Positions 20,821-32,677 of a stretch of 64,000 bases of DNA are shown one piece after another; position 1 is the stretch's first letter; every line of letters starts with the position of its first letter. The position numbers and the translations under genes are program-made. The notes beneath the pieces were generated by a model. The model ran no database searches and had not been told where the DNA came from. It was given only the letters and a program-made list of their open reading frames with translations. Source of the DNA: Roridomyces roridus (Eukaryota; Basidiomycota; Agaricomycetes; Agaricales; Mycenaceae). The DNA is taken from NCBI GenBank assembly GCA_029378245.1, contig JARKIF010000020.1, forward strand, positions 620,001 to 684,000, given 5' to 3'.

Positions 20821-21625
20821 TTCACTCGGCATTCACCGCTGAAACCGATCGCCGCACTGCCGATCTACACAGCCATCGCTCAGCATGACTCACACCCTCC
20901 TCTTTAATAGTCTCAAGATCTCTCCTTGTACTAGCATGACTGGGACTATCGAAACCTGCCTTTAAGGGCCATTGCTAGTGCATGGCAGTCCGAGTCTAGT
21001 TTGAGTCTAGTGGCCTTGACAATTGCTTTAGAATTCCAAGTGCAACCATGTAGGCTGCTTCGGCGACGGTGGACGAGGCGCGACAACTTACGAGACGACG
21101 TGGGCGATATGGCAATGTTGAGGAGTCACAAAGGAGTCAGGACGATGGGTGAACAAAATTGTATTGACACGAGAAATGCACAAATTTGTCAGTTCAATCG
21201 TACGCACAAAGAGATGAGGGGTGTCCATCATCGTCCAAGGAGCCTTATGAGTGATCCAAAGACCCTTAGACCAAGGCATTGAGAGAGATGCGCGAGGCCA
21301 GCGCACGCCGCACGGGCGGCACGGCACACAGTGGATGTCCGATGTCAAGAAAATGCCAGGAAATTCATCTATACGTTGAGGAAATATTCTGGCTGATAAG
21401 ACAGAGTCAGAGCAGGCTAGTGTTGGGGCCGGTGAAAAAATGGGTGTCGAGCAGTGGTCGGTGCAGAGCAAGCCTGCATGCCGAGCTGTCAACGGAACGG
21501 GGATCCGCTCCGAGCTGTCAAGCATCTTCGGTGGAGATCGTAACCTATCGTAACTCGTTCGCCGGCGGAGCCCGGGGTGTAGTAAGAGGAAGTGACTCAG
21601 GCTCAAAGACGTCATCGATCAAAAT
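20821..21625. other. Intergenic, no gene seen
   Basis: Moderately AT-rich. No frame shows family resemblance. It may contain an upstream exon of the following F-box gene, which lacks an ATG near its open frame. Confidence 0.4.
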
Positions 21626-23346
21626 TTGGACCCCTACTTTGGCGGGAAACGGGCCGATAAGACCGAGCTTAAAAATAAAATTTTAAGACTCGGAATCCTC
21701 CCCGATGAAGTTCTAGCGGTCATCTTCAAGCTCGTCTCGGACGCATTGACGAAGCCGGCCGCGCATCTTGTATCAATCGCCATGGCACGCGTGAATCGTC
21801 GTTGGCGTATCGTCGCTTTACACTCCCCGGAGCTCTGGACAACCATCCGCATTTCACACCGTCTGCCCTCGCTCCACTGGGCCGCCGTCTTCATATCTCG
21901 TTCTCAATCCCTCCCACTCGACATCAGCATCAATTTCGAGGGGTACTTGCGAAAACCAAAAGACGTTGATCGATTCCTCGAACCGGAATACCCGCCATAT
22001 GTATCTCTGGACAAAATCCTACCCATCATCGCCCCACATCTGTCGCGTTGGCGCACGGTGGCATTTCGGGGATGGCCGTCCCACCTAGGCCACTTCGAGC
22101 AATTCATCTCTTCAGCCCCACCGAGTTCTACATCCAGAATCGAATCCCTCCATTTATCCAATGCGGAGACCTGCTGGTGCACGTACGATGAGCCCACGAG
22201 CGTCCCTCCCCCCCGGCTATACAAGCTGCGCGCCCTGAAGCTGGATGGCTTGAGCTGGGATGCGGGCGTATTGCTGCAGCCTATACGGATGCTACGGGCG
22301 TTGGATATCGATCTGCGTGATCAGGAGGAAGCAGGGCTCGAAATTCTCCGCCCTCTCCTCGAGAACCCCACCGCACAACTCAGGACGCTCGTCCTCCGTG
22401 GGTTCTCTTTGCACCGCATTCAACACCCACCAATCGAGGCACACAGCCTTCGTTCCCTCGCTGTGAACCTGTACTCGGCCGGGTATTGGGGAAGCAACGA
22501 CAGAGGCGCCGGATTCAAAACCATTACCGCACTTCTCGTCATGCCGAATCTCGAACGCCTCGAGCTTCTTGGTGGATTCAGGGGTCTCTATAGAGCAGAG
22601 GAAGAGCCGATGGGGTTTTACGGCCCAACGGACGTCTGGAACCCGCCGCTGTTTCAAGCGTGTCTGCGAGAGCTGCGAATCCAAGGCGTGCGTTTCAGTC
22701 CTGCGAATGTCGAGCTCATACACTCCGTCAGTCGGGACTAACGCACCTCGAACTGATAGACACGTCGGGGCACGAACATCTGCAGGCGGGATTGTGGCCT
22801 CGATTGCGGGATATCACTGTCGAATCGGTCGACGAGGATACCCGGTGGCTCGGGGGTTTCGTGTCGATGCGTGGGGCGCACGACTTGGTCGTCCGATTAC
22901 TCCCTTCTTCCACCATCACAGATCTAGTCCAACGAGGAGGACCTTCAATCCGATGGCTCTGGGATGGACCATCCCACAATCTCTTCGACAACATCTCTCC
23001 CAGCGGTCATGGATTCTACCTCGATGGAGCCGACGGACCCGTAGATTTTGAATACGTCGTCCACCCTCGATGGTGTGTATGCCACGAGCAGAAGACCGAC
23101 TCGGAGTCCTGGCGATGGGAAGGTGTGTGGGAGGACGATCATGCATATGATGACGAGCAGCTGGATGCGGAAATTAGCGAAGCGTTTAAAATGATGGGCG
23201 GCATTCGGCGGGAGCGGAGAGTTGCTTTTGAGAAGAGAGATGATCATGAACGGCGGCTGTCGAGGGTCAGTGGGAAAATCAACGGCAATGGAAGGCGACG
23301 GCGTCGGCGGGGACGGATCGAAATTGGGGAGGATTTCGCATTGTAA
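21626..23346 (+). pseudogene. F-box/LRR-like gene with a frameshift
   Basis: The first frame reads LGILPDEVLAVIFKLVSDA (F-box) and VNRRWRIVALHSPELWTTIRI (canonical second half), then LRR-like repeats to NVELIHSV, stopping at 22741. The next frame picks up at about 22727 with GLTHLELIDTSGHEHLQAG and continues to TAA at 23344-23346 through WCVCHEQK and a basic GRRRRRRG tail. One missing base near 22722-22735 would join them, giving about 570 aa. The open frame begins at a TTG. No ATG lies near the F-box, so an upstream exon is missing or the start has decayed. An assembly indel is the other explanation. Confidence 0.6.
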
Positions 23347-24779
23347 TCATTCTACCATGGGAGGCGCGCAGAATGTGAGGAGGTTTCATGCACGAAAAGC
23401 GAAGGTCTCCCGACAGACATGCAACCTCTATAGTATTGGAAACAGAAGCAGCAGTCGTTCGTGTACGGAACACGCCCTTGCACTGTGTAGAATCTGTGTC
23501 CACCATCTATAGGGATTGTTTCCTTGCCTTTTTGTCGAGACGTAGACAGAGACAGAGAGAGCGGACGTGTTTGAATAGGTGCGGGATATGTTTCACCCCC
23601 AGGTCAGGTCGGGCCATGATAACTGGGCATCTGAATGAGATGTGGTTCGACGTGGGTTACAATCGTACCCACCGATGAATTCATCCGACGGCTGAGCGCT
23701 GAGGACTCGTCTAGAATTAAAGCCCGTCAATGGCGGTGCGACTCCCCATGTTGACAATAGCATGACAAGCATTTGACTGCAGTTTTTTGCCCGGAAACTC
23801 GAATGGATATGCAATTGGCCCGAAGCTTGTACTCAACTTGAGCCGCTAGAATAAGGCTGATACGGATTCAAGCCACCGGCAATGGTGAATCCGAATCTCT
23901 GACATCGAGAAATGCATATTATGGGGGTCCTGGGATGTCAAGTCCACTCAGCAGACGTTCGAGTCGCCTATGAGGTATACCTGAACTGACGTTCCGTTTT
24001 TTAAATTATTTGGATGAGAATGGAGATGAAGGCAAATACCCCCAGTGCGGTCGGTGGCAGATCTAGAAGATTTTCCTCGACAGGACGCTTGTAAGTTGTG
24101 CTTGGGCGACAGAATTTGATGGCCTCGCCGTGGAATGACATGGTGGGTGGAAGAAATAATGCAGAGCTGCTGAGCGATACAAAGCCCCGAGTCCCGAGCC
24201 GGGGCCGTTGGAGCAGACCGCATGTACGTCCACGGCCTGTTGCACCATCCACCAAGATTACACTGACAACGCTCCCGGGTTATGGAGTACCAACTGGGAG
24301 AAGTGGTGCAAGCTCGAACTCTTTCAACCGGTTCGCCCGTGGAGATGCCCTGATCATGAACACCCGCAACAATTCGTTGATACTTATGACCAGGGTGTGG
24401 GCGACCGTCGAATCTCCACAGATACGGTTGATTCTTTTTTGAACCACGGGAAATCCAGCTGGTAATGATGGTGAGTATATCCATCGGGACGACACCAGAA
24501 GTAAGCGGTGTGGGCTCTCCTTTATTTGGGAAACACTCTAGCTTTACGGGAAGGATCTCGTTCGACTCGAGGCTGGGTGATGGCTGTCCGCGGCCGGACG
24601 CGGGATTTTTTTGCCCTGTTTCTTTCTATGCATTGTGTTTCTATCGAAGTCTCGAAATCGCCCTGCGCTAATCATAATGCTGTTACTCGTACGTTGATGG
24701 GCACTCCAGTCCAAGCCCTCTTGCGATGTCTCCGTGCCCGCGATAAAAACAAAACAAAGAGGCGAAGGAACCTAGGATG
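23347..24779. repeat. Dispersed repeat block, including a partial copy of the 28.9-kb gene
   Basis: 23430-23490 carries a tRNA-like leader (gcagcagtcgttcgtgtacgg). 24040-24250 on the minus strand (tgcagagctgctgagcga, gaatttgatggcctcgcc) resembles 28960-29100, the 3' end of the decayed gene at 28913-29953, and so is probably a duplicated fragment. A third fragment lies at about 25820-26010. No intact gene was found. Confidence 0.5.
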
Positions 24780-24893
24780 CGGACGTGGGGAGTCGAACCC
24801 CGTCTCCCTCTCTCTAGTACAATTCCTCCTTCCCAAACTGTGCGAGGGTATGCGCCGTACACCAACGCCTGCTACTCGTACCGTTCCAGGCGT
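24780..24893 (-). repeat. tRNA-like unit 1 of tandem array
   Basis: On the minus strand a T-arm-like hairpin (GGGGttcgactCCCC) follows a region with tggtgtacgg (A-box-like). The unit recurs at 25098-25212 and 25421-25533 with spacing of about 317-323 bp, together with its flanks (gcgtcggattactgttg; catttgacatttgaccaca). It is not a clean cloverleaf. Confidence 0.55.
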
Positions 24894-25097
24894 CGGATTA
24901 CTGTTGGAAAAAAAAACAAGCTGCATTTGGTCGTATTGACAATAAGTAGCCAGATTAGGAGGCATTTGACATTTGACCACAGTTTCTCTTCTTCGAACCG
25001 CAAATTAGAATCGAAGCCGTAGCGTTGGAGGTGACGGGTACTATAGCGTGCGCCCCTCCGTGTCCGCCATAAAAACAGAAGCTCAAACGAAACACGC

Positions 25098-25212
25098 CGA
25101 CGTGGGGAGTCGAACCCCGTGTCCCTTTTGCAATGTCTCATACTTCTTGAATTTGCGAGGGTATGCACCGTACACCAACGTCTGCTACCACTCGTACCAT
25201 TCCAGGCGTCGG
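25098..25212 (-). repeat. tRNA-like unit 2 of tandem array
   Basis: Same arrangement as the unit at 24780-24893, with the T-arm-like string gacgtggggagtcgaacccc starting at 25099. Confidence 0.55.
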
Positions 25213-25420
25213 ATTACTGTTGAACAAAACAAGCTGCATTCGAGTCCTCGGGCTCGTATTGACAATAAGTACTTAGGGGCATTTGACATTTGACCACAGT
25301 TTTTCTTCTTCGAACCGCAAATTAGAATCGAGGGTGTAGGGTTGGAAGTGACCGGTAGAACGTGTGCCGCTGCGTGCCCGCCATAAAAAACAGAAGTTCA
25401 AACGAAGTTACGACACACGC

Positions 25421-25533
25421 CGACGTGGGGAGTCGAACCCCGTCTCCCTCTTGCAATCCTGGCCTGTTTCCTAAACTGCGAGGGTATGTGCCGTACACCA
25501 ACGTCTGCTACTCGTACCGTTCCAGGCGTCGGA
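25421..25533 (-). repeat. tRNA-like unit 3 of tandem array
   Basis: Same string starting at 25422. A related single unit in plus orientation occurs at 30450-30545 (gcagcagacgttggtgtacgg ... gggttcgactcccc). Confidence 0.55.
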
Positions 25534-26055
25534 TTACTGTTGGAAAAAAACAAGCTGCATCCGGGTCCTCGGGCTCGTATTGACAATAGCTATTAGCAAG
25601 CACTGAACCACACGCGTGTGTTGGACCCGCAAATTGATGTAAATACAATCGTCCTGAAGCCACCAGGACGCGGGCTGACAGGCATTTCAGGCCGAGTATC
25701 GGCGGCCTGAATCCGCATATGCATGCCATGGCACAAAAACACTGTGCGCACAACAGTTGCCTTGAGAGTAGCTAGGTCCCTCGTCGCACTGTTATCTACC
25801 CCTCAAGTCCCAAACAGTCGTTCGACTCGCTTATGAGGCATCCCGTGCACATCGGACACTTTTTTCTTCAAGTATTTATGAGAGAATTGAGATGGACGCA
25901 AAGAACCGTTCTACCCCTCGGCAGATATATACATAACTTGAAGCCCGCAGATGGAAGATTCGTCGCTTGCGTTGGGGCGAATAGAATCCGATGGCTTGAT
26001 GGGTGGAAAAAACTGCCGACTATACGGGTAGAAAGAGGTAATCGACACAACAGTC

Positions 26056-27606
26056 CTACATCGCAGCGAATCTAGCCAGCGCACCCCTCACCTCCGCCGC
26101 CCCAACTCCACCACCCGTAGTATAAACGACCCTACTAACCTCAAACCCATTAAACTGACTCGCAGCACACAACGTGTACGCGCCCATATGATCAAAGGCA
26201 AGCCAATCCCCGACACGCAGGGCACTCGGCAGCCGGGTATTGACACATACACAGTCAATCGAATCGCACGTCGGGCCCCACACGCTGGCGGCTCCAACGG
26301 GCTCGGTTTCCGATACGTGGAACGAGTTGCCCATGGAGAGGACGTAGGGATGGACGACTTGGTGGTCGAAGAGAATACAATTGAAAGCGCCGTACACACC
26401 GTCGTTGATGTAGTCTGCAGTCGATTAGCGCTCGGAACGTGGAGATACGTCAACACTCACACATGACGGACGGCCCATCATCTTCCTCCGCGGTGGTGGT
26501 GGTTGGGCTTGGAGCCAGAGGCGCCCTCCGCGCAATAATAGTAGCAGCAAGAGTGAAAGCCTTGGAAACGTAGAACCGTCCGGGCTCGGCGATAATCCTG
26601 ATGCCTTGGCGATCCGCGTCAGAAAAGTACAGCGCTATCGCCTCAGTCAAGAACGTCGCAGCCTGCTCGAATAGGGCGTCCTCAAACCCACCCCCGACGT
26701 CCAGGAGCGAGAACGCGTACCCGGCCGCAGCACCCATATCGAAAGCCTGACGTGCCCGCCGGATAGCATCGGTGTATACCGAAGGGTCGTAGCAGCCGCT
26801 ACCGACATGGAAGCTCACGCCGATGACGTCGAGCTCGAGCTCGCGCGCCTTGGCGAGCAAGCCCGGGACGGTGTCCAACGGCGCTCCAAACTTGATACCA
26901 AGCTGACAAAGGCTCTTGGTATCGTCGGTGAGGATGCGCAGCACGAGCTTAGCACGCGGGTGGGCACGGGCGACCTTGTACAGCTCGTCTGCGTTGTCAA
27001 AGGTCATCATGTCCACCCCACGCGTGCAGGCGTTGCGAACGAAGGAAACGGCCTTGCATGGGTTGGCGAAGATGATACGAGTAGGGGAGACGCCCAGTGC
27101 GAGGACCTGGGCGATTTCTTGGTTGGACGCGCAGTCAAAACCCGTGCCGAGCGCCGCGAGGAGGTGGAGGACGTAGGGGTCGGGGTTGCACTTGACCGCT
27201 AAGCCTTCGTCAGCTACGGAACCACAAAGGAAAGGAGAGACGTACCGTAAAAGGGCTCGACGCCCGGGAGACAAGCTTGCCAACGCAAGTGCTGTCTGTA
27301 GACCTGACTCAAATCGCCGACAAAGAAAGCACGCTCGGCGTCGGGCTCGTTGGCGTCTGCGAGACGAGCTGCGTTCATGACGCCGTTGCGTAAATGGATG
27401 TCCGGGTGCCCGTGGAGGAGGGGCGGCAAGGACGGGAATATGTCCTCGCCGGTAGAGGTGATGGTGGGAGTCCCGGTGAGGCGGAGGGTAGGGGAGGAGG
27501 AGAGAGTGTCCACTAGGGCACTGGTGGCCCACGGCACGCCCTCGTTGCTGTTACGGGAGACAACGTTGATAGGAGCGCTTGCGGGGAAGGTCTGTACGCG
27601 TGACAT
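26056..27606 (-). CDS. Ornithine decarboxylase
   Basis: Exons 27606-27246, 27198-26461 and 26414-26056; introns of 47 and 46 nt; 485 aa. It catalyses PLP-dependent decarboxylation of L-ornithine to putrescine, the entry step of polyamine synthesis, in the cytosol. Intron 1 splits FYAVKCNPDP, the motif holding the PLP-binding lysine. Other fold III landmarks are all present: HVGSGC (phosphate/PLP loop), LLDVGGGF, AEPGRFYVSKAFTLA, and the Cys box VWGPTCDSIDCV near the C-terminus, whose cysteine reaches the partner active site in the dimer. The length fits fungal enzymes (about 430-490 aa). The N-terminal 70 residues are variable as usual. This is the clearest housekeeping gene in the window and appears intact. 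Confidence 0.93.
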
Positions 27607-28912
27607 TGCGATTCCAGTTTTTTGAGGGGTTGGAGAAGATGGTCGGAGGTATGAGAGGATGGTTTGGGTTATAGATGAGAAGCTAAACCGCCGCGGTCGA
27701 GGGGAGATCCGGGCGGATAAGGCCGATGGTCGTAGGGTGTATTCAGTAGAGGGGGGTTCCTCGCTCCCTGTGCAGCGAGGAAAGGACTTGAAGGGCGAAG
27801 GTATGGGGGTTGGGGGAAGCAGTTGGGGACGGGCGGTGGGTGTTCTTTAGGAAACACCCGGAAAATGCGCGATGGATCGAGTCCTGTCAGGGAGGTTCAC
27901 CTGAGCCCATCGGTGAGGATCTGGGGATGCTACAAAGCTCTGGAATACGCACCTCTAACGGATGACCACCTGAAAGGGCGCGATGGGCGTTAGATTGCAC
28001 TTTTTTTCGATACTAAAGCACGCACTCAAGGGTCAAGAGACGAAGGTCCTTGTTTCTTTCGTCGGTAATCTTGGATGTGGGTTCTCCAGCGGGTACGACG
28101 CCAGAGGGTGCAGCGAATGGGCTGGGAGAAGAGCGGGGAGGCCAAGAGTGAAAATTTGCGCCCGTGATGTCAGTGATGACCAACTGCACAGCTTGCTGAT
28201 CCGGAGTTTCCGCGGCTCCAATGGCAATTGTTGCGCAATTGCGGCTGTCGACGCCTTCCTATACGCCTTCTCGTTCTTCTCTCCGAGTCGTTGCCTTCTT
28301 CCAATGGTTCCACGTCCACCGAGCGAAGATATTTCATCCTCTGGTCTAAGTAAACTGACTCGGTCAGTCCCTCGATGATAAACCGCTTTACAAATTACTT
28401 GAGAGTCTACACACTTGGGAAATTGAGAAATTAGATACTCATATTGGCGCAGACGACCGTCCAGCACAGCAGACGCTGTGTACAGAACACACTCTCGCAC
28501 TGTGAGAGATATGAGTTCATATCAGGATCCGGGGTTCGAATCCCCGCGCCTGCATTAGGGAGATCATCAAAAGTCTTTTGTGAGCTTCATCCTTACTGAG
28601 ATGTGAATTTACTTTTTGAATTCTCTACAATATCATGCCCAGGGATACAAACGGATGGCCAAGCATGCTGCATTGGAGCCACCAGGGAATCATCACTGGT
28701 GGCGAGACTCCTCGGTCCATATGGCGGTTCGACTCCCATATCGACAATCACAATTCTCTCACATGGTTGTTTTTCGCGCCGAAACTTGAATGGAAATACG
28801 ATTGCTCTGAGCCTCGTCCACCAAGCGGGCGTTGACGAGTTGTACGCCCATGTACTACGGCACATCCGAAGAACCGCTTCACCCGTGTCTTGCCTCTGCA
28901 CGCGGTTGAGAT
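27607..28912. other. Ornithine decarboxylase upstream region and repeat debris
   Basis: 27607-27900 should hold the promoter and 5' leader of the decarboxylase gene (minus strand). No single TATA element stands out. From about 28460 another tRNA-like fragment occurs (cagcagacgctgtgtacag ... gggttcgaatccccgcg near 28530), followed by dispersed repeat sequence. No other gene seen. Confidence 0.45.
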
Positions 28913-29953
28913 CTAGAGCTTGAATCCCACAGATGGAAGATCTTTCGCGACAGGAAGCTTGCGTTTGGGCGATCCAGAATCCGATGGCATCGCCGGCGAA
29001 TGATATGGTGGATGGAACAAATAATGCAGAGCTTCTGACTGCGCGGGCCGCTTGTCCTAGAAAGAAATCATGATCGTGGTCGATACAAAGCCCTGAATCA
29101 AAGAGACTTACATCGCGCTTCCACTGCCAGACGCGGTATCGCTGAGATAGATCTACGTGCGGAAGGTAAAAGGACCGGGGACCTCCACCTGCAATAAGGC
29201 AGAGACGGCTGAACTGGGGCAAGTATTCGATCGGGGTATGTTGGTGGACGACGGGCAAGAAAAGGGACTCGTCATTATCGTCCTCCGATGCACGCACAAA
29301 GCACACCGTGAGGACACCTCGGGGAAAATCAGCTTTGTCGAGGAACGAGGGGTGGAAACATACCGCTCTTTGCGATACGGGGATACAACTGTACCGGGAT
29401 GAAAGAATGCGGCCCAGTAACGCAGATGCTTGTGTTTTGGCTGAAGTCCACTATGAACGGCTGCCCGATCTCGTGGATGTGCTGAACATTCCGATTTGCT
29501 TCAAAGAAAGGATTATACTCCTTCAGCAAGGACCGCGCGAGTGCCACTTGTGTCTCGGTCAGGTAGCCGTCTTGCCGCAGCTGCGTGATGAGGGGGGGTG
29601 TAGAGCCCGCTGGTGATCAGCCGAGTAAGAGGGAGACTCCACGGAACATGATATGCGCCCATGAGGTCAACTCCCCCGTTCTTGGGTAGAAATCCATCCA
29701 CGTTAGCAGTTTTCGTCGTGCGAAAACGGATGCCGCCAGAGAGAAAGAAAGTGCTCCGGGTATGGGACGTGGTAGTGGAAGAATCCGCGAGGGACGCCGC
29801 CAGTCTGCAGTGTGTATCTGGAGCTAGCCGTGGAGAAGTCGATGGGACAGCGGCGTTTGCTGTTGCGCCCATCAGCACGCCGAATCCCCAAACGAAACTC
29901 GTCAGAGACTTTCAAGAGCACTAAGTCATGAGGCGTGTATCGTCGAGGGTCGA
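28913..29953 (-). pseudogene. Degenerate gene of an Agaricomycete-specific family
   Basis: Read on the minus strand: VSDEFRLGIRRADGR, then SRYTLQTGGVPRGFFHYHVP, a frame change in a CT-rich run (near 29745), GGIRFRTTKTANVDGFLPKN, and a second frame change at a run of seven C (29592-29598). Then come LITQLRQDGYLTETQVALA, NPFFEANRNVQHIHEIG and PFIVDFSQNTSICVTGP; after a GT-AG intron (about 29316-29361), GVLTVCFVRASEDDNDESL; and after another intron, EALHYLFHPP...VGFKL with a stop at 28915-28913. The PRGFxYYHxP pattern resembles uncharacterised mushroom proteins seen before; function unknown. Two one-base shifts suggest a pseudogene or sequence errors. Confidence 0.5.
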
Positions 29954-30729
29954 AGGTGGAAACAAATTTCCTCTTAACACTGCAATGTATGAGCCTTAAA
30001 AGATGTGGAGGAAAGTAGGTACAGATCACCCTTCAGAAACGCCCATGACGGTGAGGGTTTCATAATCATGATGAACAAGTTGATAAGATCACGGCGTGTC
30101 CGCGTTGTTGAGAAGAATACATGATGAATGCGGGCTTACTTGCCTACCTCTAGCCAGCGGATGGCATGACTGTCTCCTCAACGGCAGTGTAAAGGCCCTT
30201 GTGGACATGGGTTCGACTTGAGTTGGGTTCGACTCCCGGGGCCCAATGCCAAATTTCCCTTCATTCAACCTTTTTACGCGTCTGTTCATTTCGACTGAGG
30301 TGTTTCTGCGGGTAGGTCAGATCAAGATTGCGCAGTCCGTGTCAAACGCGCTTGGAATAACATGCCGGGGCTCTGCGTGAATGGAAATCATTACCACTGT
30401 CTTGTAACTTGTTTCCTTCAAGAATAATGCGACGCCTGCAGGGATTCAGAGCAGCAGACGTTGGTGTACGGCACATGCCCTAAATCTGGGGTGCTAGGGA
30501 TGCGCGCACGACGGAGACTGGGTTCGACTCCCCACGTCAGCGTACGGGTAGTCATTTTGATGGCGCCAGCTAGGTTCGCCAGATGTGTAGCGCATATTCC
30601 CGAATGGCGTAGTACAGCTGACATGATCTCATACCCGGCAACGCCGGGCTGCCGTCAGCCATGTTCCAACTGGAGTGTGTCTGGTTGCGTTGGGTCCCGG
30701 TTGAAATAATCCCGTGTTTGTATAGTCAT
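29954..30729 (+). repeat. Two tRNA-like repeats in intergenic DNA
   Basis: 30180-30245 has gggttcgactcccggggccc. 30450-30545 has the same leader and T-arm-like string as the 24.8-25.5 kb array (gcagcagacgttggtgtacgg, gggttcgactccccacgtc) in plus orientation. Neither folds into a complete tRNA by eye. No protein gene. Confidence 0.4.
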
Positions 30730-30736
30730 CGAACTG

Positions 30737-30744
30737 CATAAATA
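30737..30744 (+). promoter_or_regulatory. TATA-like element of secreted-protein gene A
   Basis: cataaata, 95 bases before the ATG at 30832. The same gaactgcataaatacca context precedes the paralog (32546-32553), so the promoter was duplicated with the gene. Confidence 0.55.
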
Positions 30745-30831
30745 CCACCTTGAGTGTGCATTTCCTCGTCGTACCTCCGATCAGGTTGCAACTTTCCGTT
30801 GCTCTTGCATGCTAGCAATTATCACCTTACA

Positions 30832-31219
30832 ATGCAATTCAACCTCAACCTCATCGCAACCTCCATCCTCGTCGCCACCTCCCCTGTGTTCGCGGCAGAC
30901 TTCATTTTCTTCACTGGCCCAGATTGCACCGGCTCCGTCATCGCCAGCATCGACGAGACTCCTCCGAGTGGCGTGTGCATTGGCATTGGCCTCGGCCTCA
31001 GCGCTGAGCCAACCAAGTCTGTCAGCTACTCCGGTGTTCCAATCGAGGCCAGATTCTTCGTCTCGCAGGTCCTTTGCACTGGTTTGCCGATTGTCACAGC
31101 CGGACCCGGCTCTGGGTGTGCTACAGCACCTGATGGGTAGATTTTTCCGTGTTTCCCTTGACCCCGACAATTGATATCTTCTGCTTAGGTTGAACTTTTC
31201 GAGCTTTGATTTTCAATGA
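30832..31219 (+). CDS. Small secreted protein A
   Basis: Exons 30832-31136 and 31189-31219 (intron 31137-31188), about 111 aa. MQFNLNLIATSILVATSPVFA is a clear signal peptide with likely cleavage after FAA or VFA. The mature part has FFTGPDCTGS, SVSYSGVPIEA and GSGCATAPDG, with four or five cysteines, ending LNFSSFDFQ. It is paralogous to the gene at 32678-33115 (same signal peptide core, same CTGS, SxSYSGVP and GSGCATAPDG blocks and the same last intron). Proteins of this type in mushrooms are abundant small secreted products of unknown role. It lacks the first intron of its paralog. Confidence 0.8.
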
Positions 31220-32545
31220 TGGACTGGGGTGTGAAACTTGTGAAACTTTGAACGTGCCAACTTACACCAGTGTACATATTGACATGAATGGGAATTTCTC
31301 ATATCTTTCGTCTGCCATGATGAGGCTGCAATGAGATCTCCGTCTTCGGCAGTCAATGTTGAATATCACGTAAGCCCGCTCACGGTTCTTCCCAGATCAG
31401 AGAATGATGGTGACTCACCCTTTCTCACCACGAGCACCAGCAGCGCTCAGCTCTGTCGCCCCATGAACTCTTGTTGAATCATCTCTTCTGCGAACCTTTG
31501 GCGAACCTCCGGTTCTTTGACTCTCTGCTATGATCCTGGCGCTAACTGTGAGGCCATAAATTTGCCATAAATACTTATACGGTGAAGTTACACCGGCGCT
31601 CGTCCTTCCCGCTCCCTGCCGATTTACTCCATATCTGGTTCACCGTTAAGTTCGGCTTGTGTCTTTTGGGCTACCTCTGACTGACGAAATCAGAAATCCC
31701 ATCCATTCCAAGCCTCCGAGATGCTTCACACCACAGACCGGGTATCTTGCCTCCTCTTGCCTCCTCTCCTTCGATCCTGCGCTCATTATAATTTGTTGCT
31801 CAAATCTTCGGCTGATATACATCCGTGTGGAAACCGCGGGGATTGCGTGGCACTTGTTCCGTGGCCATTCCTGTACCCGACAGAATGCGGGATCTGGTAC
31901 AGATCCAGAGTGAGTAGGTCTATTCTTCCTCCTCTCTCGATGAGGGTTATATACATCGCGTTTCAGGGATCGATGTCCATGTATCGGGTGCGGTGCGCGG
32001 TGGTTTTGAAGAGGTGGGCTTTCTCAACACATCCCTGACTTTGACGAGGAGTCTGAACAAGCACAAGCACAGGATCTAGCAACGGCCTCCGATAATCTTG
32101 GCGATCCTGAGTGTCGGCCGAACATCGCACGATATCTATCTTCTCTGTAATTCCGTTGCCCGATGCCACCATCAGCAGTCGAGGCATCTTACCCAATCCA
32201 TGACCGTACTAAATCTTGCATAGATTCTATGCATTCAATGGTATGATAAAAATTAGAAGGGACGCGGGCCAGGCCGCCTCGAGTGCGCAGATAAACGGAG
32301 GATGGGATGAAGTCAGTGTATTCAAAAGCGGCAAGTTGGTCAGCTTGCGAGTTCAACCAGACGTTCACGGACGACGCATTCCGAGGGTTTGTGGCATAGA
32401 TATTTGGCCCACTCAATACGCATTTGGCTCGGCACTGCGGCCAACCACCCTGGAGCTCCTTCTTGGGCTCCAATGGATTATGAACACTGTGTATCTGTGT
32501 TATTTGAGCTCAATCTATTCAGATCAACTGACTGGTTCGGAACTG
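31220..32545. other. Spacer between secreted-protein paralogs
   Basis: It contains a further cataaatac string near 31565, possibly the promoter of a lost third copy, but no matching signal peptide follows. Otherwise no supportable gene. Confidence 0.4.
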
Positions 32546-32553
32546 CATAAATA
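32546..32553 (+). promoter_or_regulatory. TATA-like element of secreted-protein gene B
   Basis: cataaata, 132 bases before ATG 32678, in the same local context as at 30737. Confidence 0.55.
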
Positions 32554-32677
32554 CCAGTCGACCAGGAGGTCCTTCCCTCAGTTCCTCATCCCCTCAAGCA
32601 GGTCGGGTTCAATCTCTCTCCTCCAACATCATCCCTTTGACTCACACAATCCCCATCCCAGAAACTACCACCCCACA

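Noticed and set aside
26807..27202. Plus-strand frame opposite ornithine decarboxylase
   Set aside because: Antisense shadow of a conserved, GC-rich coding exon.
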